Assembly: GCA_035651655.1 (NCBI GenBank)
Contig: DASRFG010000024.1
Location: 54,333-118,332 of the forward strand
DNA length: 64,000 nt
Direction of reading: 5' to 3'
DNA from: Terriglobales bacterium
GTDB lineage: Bacteria; Acidobacteriota; Terriglobia; Terriglobales; Acidobacteriaceae
The position numbers and the translations under genes are program-made. Positions 8,413-16,321 of this stretch are shown in pieces. Numbering within the stretch: position 1 is the first letter of the stretch; every line of letters starts with the position of its first letter. Under the pieces are notes generated by a model, which saw nothing but the letters and a program-made list of their open reading frames with translations, was not told where the DNA came from and did no database searches.

Positions 8413-11220
8413 ATGGCTGACGAACAGGATCCTCAACTTCCATTAACGCCTCCATCCGGTGACGGTGGCCTGCCCCCGAACGTGCAGCCCATCAACATTG
8501 AAGAGGAGATGCGCCGGTCGTATCTCGACTATTCCATGTCGGTGATCATCGGCCGCGCCCTGCCCGACGTAAAAGACGGCCTGAAGCCCGTGCATCGCCG
8601 CATTCTTTACGCCATGCACGATATGGGCTTGCTGCACAACCGCAAGCACCTCAAGTGCGCCAAGGTGGTCGGCGAATGCCTGGGTAAGTACCATCCGCAT
8701 GGTGACGCTGCCCTGTACGATTCGCTGGTCCGCATGGCCCAGCCGTTCTCCATGCGCTACCCCTTGGTAGACGGCCAGGGAAACTTCGGCTCGGTGGATG
8801 GAGATCCCGCCGCGGCCTACCGATATACCGAGTGTCGCCTCACCGCGATCGCGGAAGAGATGCTGGCGGACATTGATAAGGACACGGTGGATTTTGTCGA
8901 GAATTTCGATAATACCGGCACCGAGCCGGTGGTCCTGCCGACGAAAATTCCCAACCTGCTGATCAATGGCGCCAATGGCATTGCCGTGGGCATGGCGACC
9001 AACATTCCGCCGCACAATTTGACTGAGATCGTGGATGCCACCATTACGCTGGTGAACAATCCGGCGACGCCGTTACCGGAAATTTTGAAATTTGTTAAGG
9101 GACCGGACTTCCCGACCGCCGGCATTATCCACGGCCGCAGCGGCATTCTGGAGGCCTACAAGACCGGACGCGGCCGCTTCATGATGCGTGCCCGCGCCGC
9201 CACTGAGAACATCACCAAAGAACGCCAGGCGATCATCGTTACGGAAATTCCGTATCAGGTGAACAAAGCGCGCTTGGTCGAACGTATCGCCGAGCTGGTG
9301 AACAACAAGACGGTTGACGACGTCTCCGACATTCGTGACGAGTCCGACCGCACCGGCATGCGCATCGTGATCGAGCTCAAGCGCGGCGCCGAGCCCCAGA
9401 TCATCCTGAACCAGCTCTTCAAGCACACTCAGATGCAGGAGAGCTTCAGCATGATCTTCCTGGCCGTAGTGAATGGCCAGCCGCGGGAGCTGGGCCTCAT
9501 CCCCGCCATTCAGCATTTTATTGATCATCGGGTGGACGTGGTCCGCCGCCGCACCGCATACCTGCTATCCAAGGCCCGTGAGCGCGAGCACATTTTGGAA
9601 GGCTACATCACCGCGCTCGATCATCTTGACAACGTGATCGTAATCATCCGCGGCAGCGCCAATCGTAGCGACGCGCGTGAGAACCTGGTGGCCTACTTTG
9701 GTGGCAAGAAGATTGACATCAATACCACTGGTCGCGCTCCCAAACTCAGCCCTGAGAAGCCCTTCAGCACGCGCCAGGCCGATGCCATTCTCGAGTTGCA
9801 ATTGCACCGCCTGACCAGGCTCTCGATTGATGAAATCACCAAAGAGCTGAGCGAAACCCGCGAGCACATTACCGAATACGAAGCCATTCTGGGATCGGAA
9901 AAGAAGCTGCGCGGTGTCATTGTTAAAGAGCTGGAAGAAATCAAGAAGCAGTACGGCGACGACCGCAAGACTGAGATCCAGGACGAGACTGCCGAAATCC
10001 AACTCGAAGACTTGATCGCCGACGAACAAGTGGCGGTCACGGTCAGCCACTCCGGCTACTTCAAGCGCACTCCCATCTCCACCTATCGTCAGCAGCGGCG
10101 CGGTGGCACCGGGCGCACCGGCATGAAGACGCGTGACGAGGATTTTGTCGAGCATCTGTTCATCGCCTCGACGCACGCCTACATTCTGATCTTTACCAAC
10201 ACCGGCCGTGTTTACTGGCTCAAGGTGTATGAAGTGCCGGATGTGAGCGCCGCCGGCAAGGGCAAGCACATCGGCAATCTGGTCGCGCTGCAGCCGGGAG
10301 AAACCTTCCGGGCGCTGCTCGAAGTGCGCGACTTGGAGGAAGAGGGCAAGCACGTCTTCTTCGTTACCCGTAAAGGCACGGTGAAGAAGACGCCGCTGAA
10401 AGATTTTTCCAATGTGATGTCGCGCGGCATTATCGCCATCGGCATCGAGAAAGACGACGAACTGGTCGCCGCCCATGTCACTGACGGCAACCAGATCGTG
10501 TTCCTGGCGTCGCATGAAGGTCAGGCGATCCGCTTCGACGAAGAGGACGTTCGTCCCATGGGACGTCCTGCTTACGGCGTTCGCGGGATGGACCTCGACA
10601 AGGGCGACTACATTGTCGGCATGGCGGTCACACCGAAGCCGGGGAAAGCGCCTGTCGCGCCCACCATTCAGCAGAAGGTGGAAGAGGTCACGGGCGCGGG
10701 AGCTGCCGAAGCCGAGCCGAAGAAGACAGACGGCAAAGCCGGAGAGGGCAAAGCTGCCAAGTCCGACGACTCCAAATCTGCTCGCTCCAAGTCCGCTGGC
10801 TCAACCGTGGAAGCGCAAGGCTTAAGCCCTGCGAAAAAGGGAGCAAAAGGGGAAGGGGCTTCAGCCGCTGCGGCAGAACACCCCAGCATGATCCTCTCCG
10901 TCACCGAGAACGGATACGGCAAGCGCACCGGGGTTGACGAATACCGTCTGCAGACCCGCGGTGGCAAGGGCGTCATCAACGTGAAGACCACCGAGCGCAA
11001 CGGCAAAGTCGTAGGCATTATGCTGGTGGACGAGACCTCTGAGGCGATGCTCATCAGCCACTACGGCAAGATCATCCGCATTGACACGCGCCAGATTCGC
11101 GAGGCCGGCCGCTCCACTCAGGGTGTCCGCCTGCTGAACCTGGAGCCGGGAGACAAAGTCGCCGCCGCGACGGTCATCTTGCCGGATGAGAACGGGGCGG
11201 AGCCAAGTTTGATTCAGTAG
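8413..11220 (+). CDS. gyrA: DNA gyrase subunit A
   Basis: GyrA breaks and rejoins DNA during supercoiling. In 935 residues it has the winged-helix/tower core ([21 protein letters not shown]; catalytic Tyr138 in AAAYRYTE) and a beta-pinwheel C-terminal domain with the gyrase-defining GyrA box QRRGGTG at 561-567, so it is not ParC. The position equivalent to E. coli Ser83 is Ala99; Asp87 is conserved as Asp103. An 80-residue Lys/Ala/Ser-rich low-complexity insert (about 740-824) interrupts the pinwheel. The ribosome binding site is weak (AAAGACG). Confidence 0.98.
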   Translation: MADEQDPQLPLTPPSGDGGLPPNVQPINIEEEMRRSYLDYSMSVIIGRALPDVKDGLKPVHRRILYAMHDMGLLHNRKHLKCAKVVGECLGKYHPHGDAALYDSLVRMAQPFSMRYPLVDGQGNFGSVDGDPAAAYRYTECRLTAIAEEMLADIDKDTVDFVENFDNTGTEPVVLPTKIPNLLINGANGIAVGMATNIPPHNLTEIVDATITLVNNPATPLPEILKFVKGPDFPTAGIIHGRSGILEAYKTGRGRFMMRARAATENITKERQAIIVTEIPYQVNKARLVERIAELVNNKTVDDVSDIRDESDRTGMRIVIELKRGAEPQIILNQLFKHTQMQESFSMIFLAVVNGQPRELGLIPAIQHFIDHRVDVVRRRTAYLLSKAREREHILEGYITALDHLDNVIVIIRGSANRSDARENLVAYFGGKKIDINTTGRAPKLSPEKPFSTRQADAILELQLHRLTRLSIDEITKELSETREHITEYEAILGSEKKLRGVIVKELEEIKKQYGDDRKTEIQDETAEIQLEDLIADEQVAVTVSHSGYFKRTPISTYRQQRRGGTGRTGMKTRDEDFVEHLFIASTHAYILIFTNTGRVYWLKVYEVPDVSAAGKGKHIGNLVALQPGETFRALLEVRDLEEEGKHVFFVTRKGTVKKTPLKDFSNVMSRGIIAIGIEKDDELVAAHVTDGNQIVFLASHEGQAIRFDEEDVRPMGRPAYGVRGMDLDKGDYIVGMAVTPKPGKAPVAPTIQQKVEEVTGAGAAEAEPKKTDGKAGEGKAAKSDDSKSARSKSAGSTVEAQGLSPAKKGAKGEGASAAAAEHPSMILSVTENGYGKRTGVDEYRLQTRGGKGVINVKTTERNGKVVGIMLVDETSEAMLISHYGKIIRIDTRQIREAGRSTQGVRLLNLEPGDKVAAATVILPDENGAEPSLIQ

Positions 11221-11238
11221 GATTTGGAAAAAAGAAGA

Positions 11239-11670
11239 ATGCATACGCTATTGCTGGCCTTGTCACTGGCCATAGCTTTACAGCTGTGTACAGCGCAAGG
11301 GCAGCCTGTTGTGAGTTCCGCCGCTCAGGCTCAGCCCAGCCCCAACGATCCTTCGCACCAGGTCCCGGTGGTGGATGCTGGACTGGGCAACTGCTCAGTG
11401 GAGTTTCATGTCACCGACGGGGAGCTGAAGCCGATTTACGCGGCGCAGATCTCGGTCCACATGCGCTACGGCTTTGGCGGGTTCCACAAGATGGACCTCC
11501 AGGTCTCCACCAATGTCGACGGACGCGCCCGCTTCGAAGGATTAACCGAGCGCGCCCGCATGCCCCTGGAATTTAACCTCGAAGCCCCGCAGCGCCAGCC
11601 CAATGCGGTGGCCGTGGACCTGCGCGAGAAATGCAAGTCGGTACAGGAAGTAGTGCTGCCGGCCAAATGA
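11239..11670 (+). CDS. Small secreted protein with carboxypeptidase-regulatory-like fold (hypothetical)
   Basis: A signal peptide (MHTLLLALSLAIALQLCTA) leads a mature part of about 120 residues with one beta-rich domain: CSVEFHVTDGELKPIYAAQISVH followed by STNVDGRARFEGL. That pattern resembles Ig-like carboxypeptidase-regulatory or CNA-B modules, in which a flexible 'G.a.f.gl' turn links strands. The ATG at 11239 is preferred over a TTG at 11224 because GGAAAAAAGAAG then serves as ribosome binding site. It follows gyrA by 18 nt and may be cotranscribed. No specific function is recognised. Confidence 0.68.
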   Translation: MHTLLLALSLAIALQLCTAQGQPVVSSAAQAQPSPNDPSHQVPVVDAGLGNCSVEFHVTDGELKPIYAAQISVHMRYGFGGFHKMDLQVSTNVDGRARFEGLTERARMPLEFNLEAPQRQPNAVAVDLREKCKSVQEVVLPAK

Positions 11671-11712
11671 ACTAATGAAATACCAATCGTTCGATTGTCC
11701 TCGCTGAAAGCT

Positions 11713-12243
11713 CTACTGTCCTTGCGGGGCCTTCTCCAGCGCGGCCAGTGGCTCGGAGATGTGCTCGTGCACGATGAGCCAATCCTTGCCGGTCTTTTCC
11801 CAGATCACGGTCCAGCGGAAGTCGCCCTGGCCTTTGGTGCCATCTTTCATCGCGTCCTCGTGGTGAACGGTGGCAGTGCCCCAGACGAGTTTGCCATTGC
11901 GATGCAGGCGCGCGTCACCATTGACGGTGGCCTGAATAGATTGAAAGCTGGCTAAAACCTTCTTCACGCCCTCCTGATACTCCTCCCACGAGTTGTATTT
12001 AAGGGGCGCGATGTCGAAGAACACGTGCTCCGGGCCTTTGGCGTAGAATTTGGCGACGTTGGCGGGATCCAGGGTGCCCCAGCCGTCCCAGATCTTCTGC
12101 ATCAAATTTTTATCGGGAACTCCGGCGCGCTCGGCCTTTTTGGTTGCCTTCGCGGCCGAAGGCTTTTCTTGTGTAGCCTCTTGTGCGAAGCCGACAGAGC
12201 TGACAACCAGCAGCAGAAATCCTATCCACAGAAAATTACGCAT
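11713..12243 (-). CDS. Secreted SnoaL/NTF2-like (DUF4440-type) protein
   Basis: A signal peptide (MRNFLWIGFLLLVVSSVGFAQ) and a Lys/Ala linker precede a single cone-like domain: W..LDPANVAKFYAKGPEHVFFDIAPLKYNSWEEYQEGVKKVL..., ending with HEDAMKDGTKGQGDFRWTVIWEKTGKDWLIVHEHISEP. The pattern 'variable acidic residues - W...k..g.WlivheH.S.P' is typical of SnoaL/DUF4440 proteins. No catalytic role can be assigned. Of two adjacent ATGs (12246, 12243) the second has better spacing from GAGGTG. The longer frame to 12339 runs into the rplU promoter. Confidence 0.78.
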   Translation of the reverse strand: MRNFLWIGFLLLVVSSVGFAQEATQEKPSAAKATKKAERAGVPDKNLMQKIWDGWGTLDPANVAKFYAKGPEHVFFDIAPLKYNSWEEYQEGVKKVLASFQSIQATVNGDARLHRNGKLVWGTATVHHEDAMKDGTKGQGDFRWTVIWEKTGKDWLIVHEHISEPLAALEKAPQGQ

Positions 12244-12319
12244 CATGCACCTCAGGTGATTTTGTAGCCCGCGATTTTCCCACAAGCGGGGGAGTTTTGC
12301 ACTTAACGCCTGCCGCAGT

Positions 12320-12349
12320 TTGACGCTATTTCGCAGCACACGCTAAAAT
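12320..12349 (+). promoter_or_regulatory. rplU-rpmA promoter (sigma70-like)
   Basis: TTGACG (12320-12325), 18 bp, TAAAAT (12344-12349). It would give a leader of about 135 nt with small GC hairpins, for example CGCGC-TTCT-GCGCG near 12450. It lies divergent to the SnoaL-like gene. Confidence 0.65.
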
Positions 12350-12492
12350 AGTTCAGTTTGCCTGTATTTGCGCCCCGTTCTGGGGTCGCCCGAAGCCGTT
12401 GCGTCCTGACGCCGGCGAAGGAACACAGCAAGCACAACGTAGGCGCCCCCGACGCGCTTCTGCGCGAGTGGGACTCAGACTAGAGAGGCATC

Positions 12493-13014
12493 ATGTACGC
12501 AGTGATTCGCACCGGGGGGAAGCAGTATCGGGTCGCGCCCGGCGACGTTATCCGAGTGGAGAAGCTGGCCGAGTCCTCACGCGACAATGGCAAGGTGGAG
12601 TTCGGCGAAGTGCTGGTTGTCTCCCCTTCTGATGGTGAGGTAGGCAGGCCGCAGTCGGAGGCGCTAGTAACCGGCCGCGTTGTGGGCGAAGGCCGTGCCG
12701 ACAAGGTGCTGGTCTTCCACTACAAGCGTAAGAAGCAGTACAAAAAGCTGGCTGGCCACCGGCAGCCGTTCACCGCGGTAAGGATCACGGAGATTACGTT
12801 TGATGGGCAGCGCTTCACCGCGCCCGAGGAGCCAGCGAAGGCAGCCAAGCCTAAGAAGACGAAGCCGGAGGTGGAGGAAGGCGCCGGAGAAGCAAGCGAG
12901 AAGGCAACGCCCAAGGTCAAGGCACAAGCAAGCGAGGGCGGAACGGCGAAGAAAACTGCTGGCCGCGGAAAAGCAAGGTCGAAAGCGAAGGGCGCACCCA
13001 AGAAAAAGAAGTAA
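12493..13014 (+). CDS. rplU: 50S ribosomal protein L21 with long basic C-terminal tail
   Basis: L21 binds 23S rRNA in the large subunit. Residues 1-105 are the normal L21 fold ([40 protein letters not shown]). Residues about 110-173 are a low-complexity Lys/Ala/Glu tail that most bacteria lack (usual length about 103). AGAGAGG precedes the ATG. The gene is followed by rpmA and obgE, the standard L21-L27-Obg order. The tail probably extends from the ribosome surface; its role is unknown. Confidence 0.96.
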   Translation: MYAVIRTGGKQYRVAPGDVIRVEKLAESSRDNGKVEFGEVLVVSPSDGEVGRPQSEALVTGRVVGEGRADKVLVFHYKRKKQYKKLAGHRQPFTAVRITEITFDGQRFTAPEEPAKAAKPKKTKPEVEEGAGEASEKATPKVKAQASEGGTAKKTAGRGKARSKAKGAPKKKK

Positions 13015-13075
13015 AGCGCGGGAACGAGCCGGCGGACGAAAATCTGAAGAGAGAGTTGTTGAGAGGAAATCAGCA

Positions 13076-13339
13076 ATGGCGCATAAAAAGGGCCTAGGAA
13101 GTTCACGAAATGGCCGCGATTCCAATTCCCAGCGGCTGGGGTTTAAAGCTTTTGGAGGACAGGTTGTACCCGGCGGCACCATCATCGTGCGGCAACGTGG
13201 CACACGCGTCAAGCCGGGCCTGAACGTTGGCCGGGGCAAGGACGACACGCTGTTTGCAAAGATCAGCGGCAAGTTGAAGTTTGTAGATAAGGGCTCCATG
13301 GGGAAGTTCGTGATGGTCGAGCCGGTTCCCGAGTCGTAA
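13076..13339 (+). CDS. rpmA: 50S ribosomal protein L27
   Basis: An 87-residue protein beginning [20 protein letters not shown], the conserved L27 N-terminus that reaches the peptidyl-transferase centre; no Firmicutes-type cleavable leader is present. The core [14 protein letters not shown] and [15 protein letters not shown] are intact. The start at 13076 is preceded by GAGAGG. The open frame extends upstream to 12800, but that part overlaps rplU and is not L27. It is cotranscribed with rplU, and a terminator follows at 13400. Confidence 0.97.
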   Translation: MAHKKGLGSSRNGRDSNSQRLGFKAFGGQVVPGGTIIVRQRGTRVKPGLNVGRGKDDTLFAKISGKLKFVDKGSMGKFVMVEPVPES

Positions 13340-13345
13340 GTTAAG

Positions 13346-13372
13346 ACCACAGAGGACGAGGACGCAAAGTTC
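13346..13372. repeat. Fragment of repeat family C
   Basis: GACCACAGAGGACGAGGACGC resembles one arm of the CCACAGAGG inverted repeat, without a facing partner. Confidence 0.45.
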
Positions 13373-13399
13373 AATTTCAGTTTTCGTTAATGAGAAGAG

Positions 13400-13432
13400 A
13401 AGGCCTCGTGCATCGGCGAGGCCTTTTGTTTT
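13400..13432 (+). terminator. Rho-independent terminator after rpmA
   Basis: A 9-bp stem AAGGCCTCG/CGAGGCCTT with an 8-nt loop is followed by TTTTGTTTT. It separates rplU-rpmA from obgE. Confidence 0.85.
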
Positions 13433-13445
13433 GCCGTGAGAGCTG

Positions 13446-14501
13446 ATGTTTATTGATGAAGCAAAAATCCGGGTGATGGCGGGAGGGGGCGGCAATGGCT
13501 GCATGGCCTTCCGGCGGGAGAAGTTCGTTCCCCGCGGTGGCCCGTCGGGCGGGGACGGTGGTAAGGGCGGCGACGTGATCATGGAGTCGAGCGAGCGCCA
13601 CAACACGTTGGTGCACTTTCGCTTCAATCCCGAATACAAGGCGGAGCGTGGGCGCCACGGTGAAGGCTCGAACAAAACCGGGCGTGAGGGCGCCGATGTG
13701 GTGTTGAAAGTTCCGGTGGGTACGATCGTCTATGACGATGAGAGCGGGGAGAGGATCCATGATTTCTCGCAGCCGGATGAGCGTTTGGTCATCGCCCGGG
13801 GTGGGCGCGGCGGCAGGGGAAATGCGCGTTTTGCAACGTCTACTCATCAGGCGCCGCGCGAATGTGAGCCCGGTAAGCCCGGCGAGGAACGCGCGTATCG
13901 CCTGGAACTCAAGCTGCTGGCCGATGTGGGGCTAGTGGGTTATCCCAATGTCGGCAAGTCCACGCTGATTTCGCGGATTTCCGCTGCTCGCCCCAAGATT
14001 GCCGATTATCCATTTACTACTCTCCAGCCCAACCTGGGTGTAGTTGCCGTGGGAAACGAACCCGAGCAGATCAGCTTTGTTGTCGCCGACATTCCCGGAT
14101 TGATTGAAGGCGCGCACACCGGAGCTGGACTGGGGACGCAGTTCCTCCGCCACGTTGAGCGCACGCGCCTATTGGCTCACCTGGTGGATGTCTCAGACGC
14201 GAGCGGCCGGCCCGAACCCGTGCATGATGTTGAGGTAATCATGGGGGAGCTGAAGAGCTTCGGCGCGCACCTGGAAGAAAAGCCGATGGTCCTGGTGGCA
14301 TCGAAAATAGATGTCGCGAATAAGGACAAGCTGGCCAAGCTGCGCCGTTACGCCAAGAAGCAAGGGCTGGAGCTCTTTCCGATTTCCGCCGTGACCGGCA
14401 AGGGTATCGAGGAGCTGAAATACGCCATGGCGGAGCGCCTGCAGGAAATGCGCGAGCAGGAGCGCACGGCAGCGCAGCCGACCTCGCAGGTGGCAGACTA
14501 A
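13446..14501 (+). CDS. obgE: GTPase Obg (CgtA)
   Basis: Obg is a ribosome-associated GTPase acting in 50S maturation and stress control. The 351-residue protein has the glycine-rich Obg fold ([33 protein letters not shown]; residues 1-158) and a G domain with [12 protein letters not shown] (G1), [10 protein letters not shown] (G3), ASKIDV (G4) and SAVTGKG (G5). It lacks the extra C-terminal OCT domain. nadD starts 3 nt after its stop, so the two are probably translationally coupled. Confidence 0.98.
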   Translation: MFIDEAKIRVMAGGGGNGCMAFRREKFVPRGGPSGGDGGKGGDVIMESSERHNTLVHFRFNPEYKAERGRHGEGSNKTGREGADVVLKVPVGTIVYDDESGERIHDFSQPDERLVIARGGRGGRGNARFATSTHQAPRECEPGKPGEERAYRLELKLLADVGLVGYPNVGKSTLISRISAARPKIADYPFTTLQPNLGVVAVGNEPEQISFVVADIPGLIEGAHTGAGLGTQFLRHVERTRLLAHLVDVSDASGRPEPVHDVEVIMGELKSFGAHLEEKPMVLVASKIDVANKDKLAKLRRYAKKQGLELFPISAVTGKGIEELKYAMAERLQEMREQERTAAQPTSQVAD

Positions 14502-14504
14502 AAC

Positions 14505-15266
14505 ATGAACGTCGCCCTTTTTGGCGGTACTTTCGATCCGGTGCACCGCGGGCACATTGTCTTGGCACAAGAGGCACAGAAACAACACGAATTAAAGCAG
14601 GTGCATTTCATTCCGGCGTATGTGCCGCCGCACAAGGCACAACCTTCAACTGCATTCGAGCACCGTTACGCAATGTTGGCTTTGGCCACGCAGGATGAGA
14701 AGGCATTCCTGCCATCGCTGCTGGAGTCGCCAAGCGCAGCATCGCCATCGGCACATGATTCAGGAACTGCTGCAAAGGCGAAGCGCCGCTCGGAAACGGC
14801 CGCGAAGTCAGGTGATCAACACCAGGGCGCCGCGGGAGCGAATTACAGCGTCGATACAGTGCGGCGGTTCAAAAGAACGCTGGGCAAGAGCGACCGCCTG
14901 TTTTTTCTGATTGGTATTGACGCATTCCTGGAGATCGCAACCTGGAAGGACTCGGAAGCTCTGCTGGCGGAATGTGAGTTCATTGTGGGCAGTCGCCCGG
15001 GGTATACGCTGGCCGATGTCGCGAATGCGTTGCCACCCGGGATTCGTCCCTCCGCGCATGTGACCAAACCGTTCCGCCATCAGCCTGCGAAGGGCGAATT
15101 GGTATTAGGGCCGGCACGAATTCACCTGCTGGAAGGGGTGAACGTGCCCGTTTCCGCCACTCAGGTGCGTCAGGTCGCTGCCCACGGTAAGTCACTGACG
15201 AAGTACGTGCACCCCGCGGTGGCGGGATATATAAAGAAAATGCGGTTGTACCACGGTGAGAGCTGA
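14505..15266 (+). CDS. nadD: Nicotinate-nucleotide adenylyltransferase
   Basis: NadD adenylates nicotinate mononucleotide in NAD synthesis. It carries the nucleotidyltransferase motif GGTFDPVHRGH at the N-terminus and SATQVRQ near the C-terminus. At 253 residues it is longer than the usual 190-215. The excess is a low-complexity Ala/Ser/Lys insert at about residues 74-113, between the conserved MLALATQDEKAFLPS segment and YSVDTVRRFK. It lies in the typical obg-nadD-rsfS order. Confidence 0.95.
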   Translation: MNVALFGGTFDPVHRGHIVLAQEAQKQHELKQVHFIPAYVPPHKAQPSTAFEHRYAMLALATQDEKAFLPSLLESPSAASPSAHDSGTAAKAKRRSETAAKSGDQHQGAAGANYSVDTVRRFKRTLGKSDRLFFLIGIDAFLEIATWKDSEALLAECEFIVGSRPGYTLADVANALPPGIRPSAHVTKPFRHQPAKGELVLGPARIHLLEGVNVPVSATQVRQVAAHGKSLTKYVHPAVAGYIKKMRLYHGES

Positions 15267-15362
15267 ATTCATGGAAAATTCAAGTTCAGAGCAGCAGAAC
15301 CGTGGTGAAATTAATCTGAGTGCGGGAAGCATAGCAACGCAGTTTCCCATCGAATTCTCCGA

Positions 15363-15809
15363 ATGGCCAAAAAGAATACCCTGAAGCAGCAAGTTTCCGA
15401 TGCCATCTCCGCCTGCGTGGAAAAAAAGGCGGAAGATATATCTGTGCTGGAGATGGAAAAGAATTCCGGCGCGTTCACCGATTACTTCGTGGTTTGCAGC
15501 GGGACCAATCCGCGGCAGATCCAGGCCATTGCCGATGAGGTTGAGCACAGGCTCACTCGTTACGGCATGAGGCCCACCCACGTTGAGGGCTATAACCAGG
15601 CTGAGTGGGTCTTGCTGGACTACGTGGATTTTGTGGTCCACGTTTTCTCCGAGCGGGCACGGAGGTTTTATGATCTGGAACGGCTGTGGAAGTCCGCCAA
15701 GCGCCTGGAACCTTCTGCGCTGACGAGCCGCAAGCGCCAAAAAGCTTCGCCGTTAGTGGGCGAAGCTGTAGAATCTGTCCCGCCGCGAGCCCGCCGCAAG
15801 AAGGCGTAG
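15363..15809 (+). CDS. rsfS: Ribosomal silencing factor RsfS (Iojap)
   Basis: RsfS binds L14 and blocks subunit joining in slow growth. The 148-residue protein has the DUF143 core: KKAEDISVLEM, FTDYFVVCSGTNPRQIQAIADEVE, GYNQAEWVLLDYVDFVVHVF and ARRFYDLERLW. The last 30 residues are basic and non-conserved. It sits between nadD and rlmH, a conserved ribosome-linked neighbourhood. Confidence 0.96.
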   Translation: MAKKNTLKQQVSDAISACVEKKAEDISVLEMEKNSGAFTDYFVVCSGTNPRQIQAIADEVEHRLTRYGMRPTHVEGYNQAEWVLLDYVDFVVHVFSERARRFYDLERLWKSAKRLEPSALTSRKRQKASPLVGEAVESVPPRARRKKA

Positions 15810-15825
15810 AAACCTACTCCTTTCC

Positions 15826-15846
15826 CCTCCCAGGTGACCTGGGAGG
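15826..15846. promoter_or_regulatory. Perfect 21-bp palindrome between rsfS and rlmH
   Basis: CCTCCCAGGT-G-ACCTGGGAGG: ten-base arms with one central base, 16 nt before the rlmH start. TACAAT (15847-15852) abuts it. It could be an operator or an RNA hairpin (8-bp stem, GTGAC loop). Confidence 0.6.
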
Positions 15847-15861
15847 TACAATCCTCTTTCT

Positions 15862-16302
15862 GTGAAGCTTCATATTGTCTGGATTGGCAAGACGAAGCAG
15901 CCCGCAATTCAAAGTTTGACCGCCGAATACCTGGAGCGGCTGAATGGATTTACCCAGGTAGATGCGCTCTCGCTAGCGAGCGAAGCCGCGCTGCTGCGCA
16001 TGATGGAAAAGAAAGCACCAAGGGCTCCAAGCCTGGTGTTGCTGGACACGGCCGGTCGGCAGCTTACCTCGGAAGAACTCGCTAGATTCATTGGTGACCA
16101 TCAGAACCGCAGCCCGCAGCCTCTGCTTTTTGCAATAGGTCCGGCGGACGGTTTCAGCCAGCAGACCCGCAGCAAAGCATCATTGGTGCTCTCTTTGAGC
16201 AAGATGACCCTGCCGCATGAACTTGCGAGAGTGGTGATGCTCGAGCAACTCTACCGCGCGTACTCCATCCTCAAGGGACATCCTTACCACCTGGGCCACT
16301 GA
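15862..16302 (+). CDS. rlmH: 23S rRNA (pseudouridine1915-N3)-methyltransferase RlmH
   Basis: RlmH is a SPOUT methyltransferase that modifies pseudouridine 1915 in helix 69 of 23S rRNA. Visible motifs are LLDTAGRQLTSEELARF, FAIGPADGF (knot and SAM loop) and the conserved C-terminus EQLYRAYSILKGHPYHLGH. It has 146 residues against about 155 usually. The start is GTG and no ribosome binding site is evident. A TACAAT box 10 nt before it suggests a very short or absent leader. Confidence 0.95.
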   Translation: MKLHIVWIGKTKQPAIQSLTAEYLERLNGFTQVDALSLASEAALLRMMEKKAPRAPSLVLLDTAGRQLTSEELARFIGDHQNRSPQPLLFAIGPADGFSQQTRSKASLVLSLSKMTLPHELARVVMLEQLYRAYSILKGHPYHLGH

Positions 16303-16321
16303 GATCATTGGTCCTTTCGCT

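Noticed and set aside
9565..10515. 316-codon minus-strand ORF antisense to gyrA
   Set aside because: Shadow of gyrA produced by its codon bias; protein sequence has no family pattern.
11684..11697. Palindrome CAATCG-TT-CGATTG between convergent genes as terminator
   Set aside because: A two-base loop and no T-run make it unsuitable as a terminator; likely chance.
15271..15384. 37-residue ORF (MENSSSEQQNRGEINLSAGS...) ending inside the rsfS start
   Set aside because: It could be a leader peptide, but it has no clear ribosome binding site and no known pattern.
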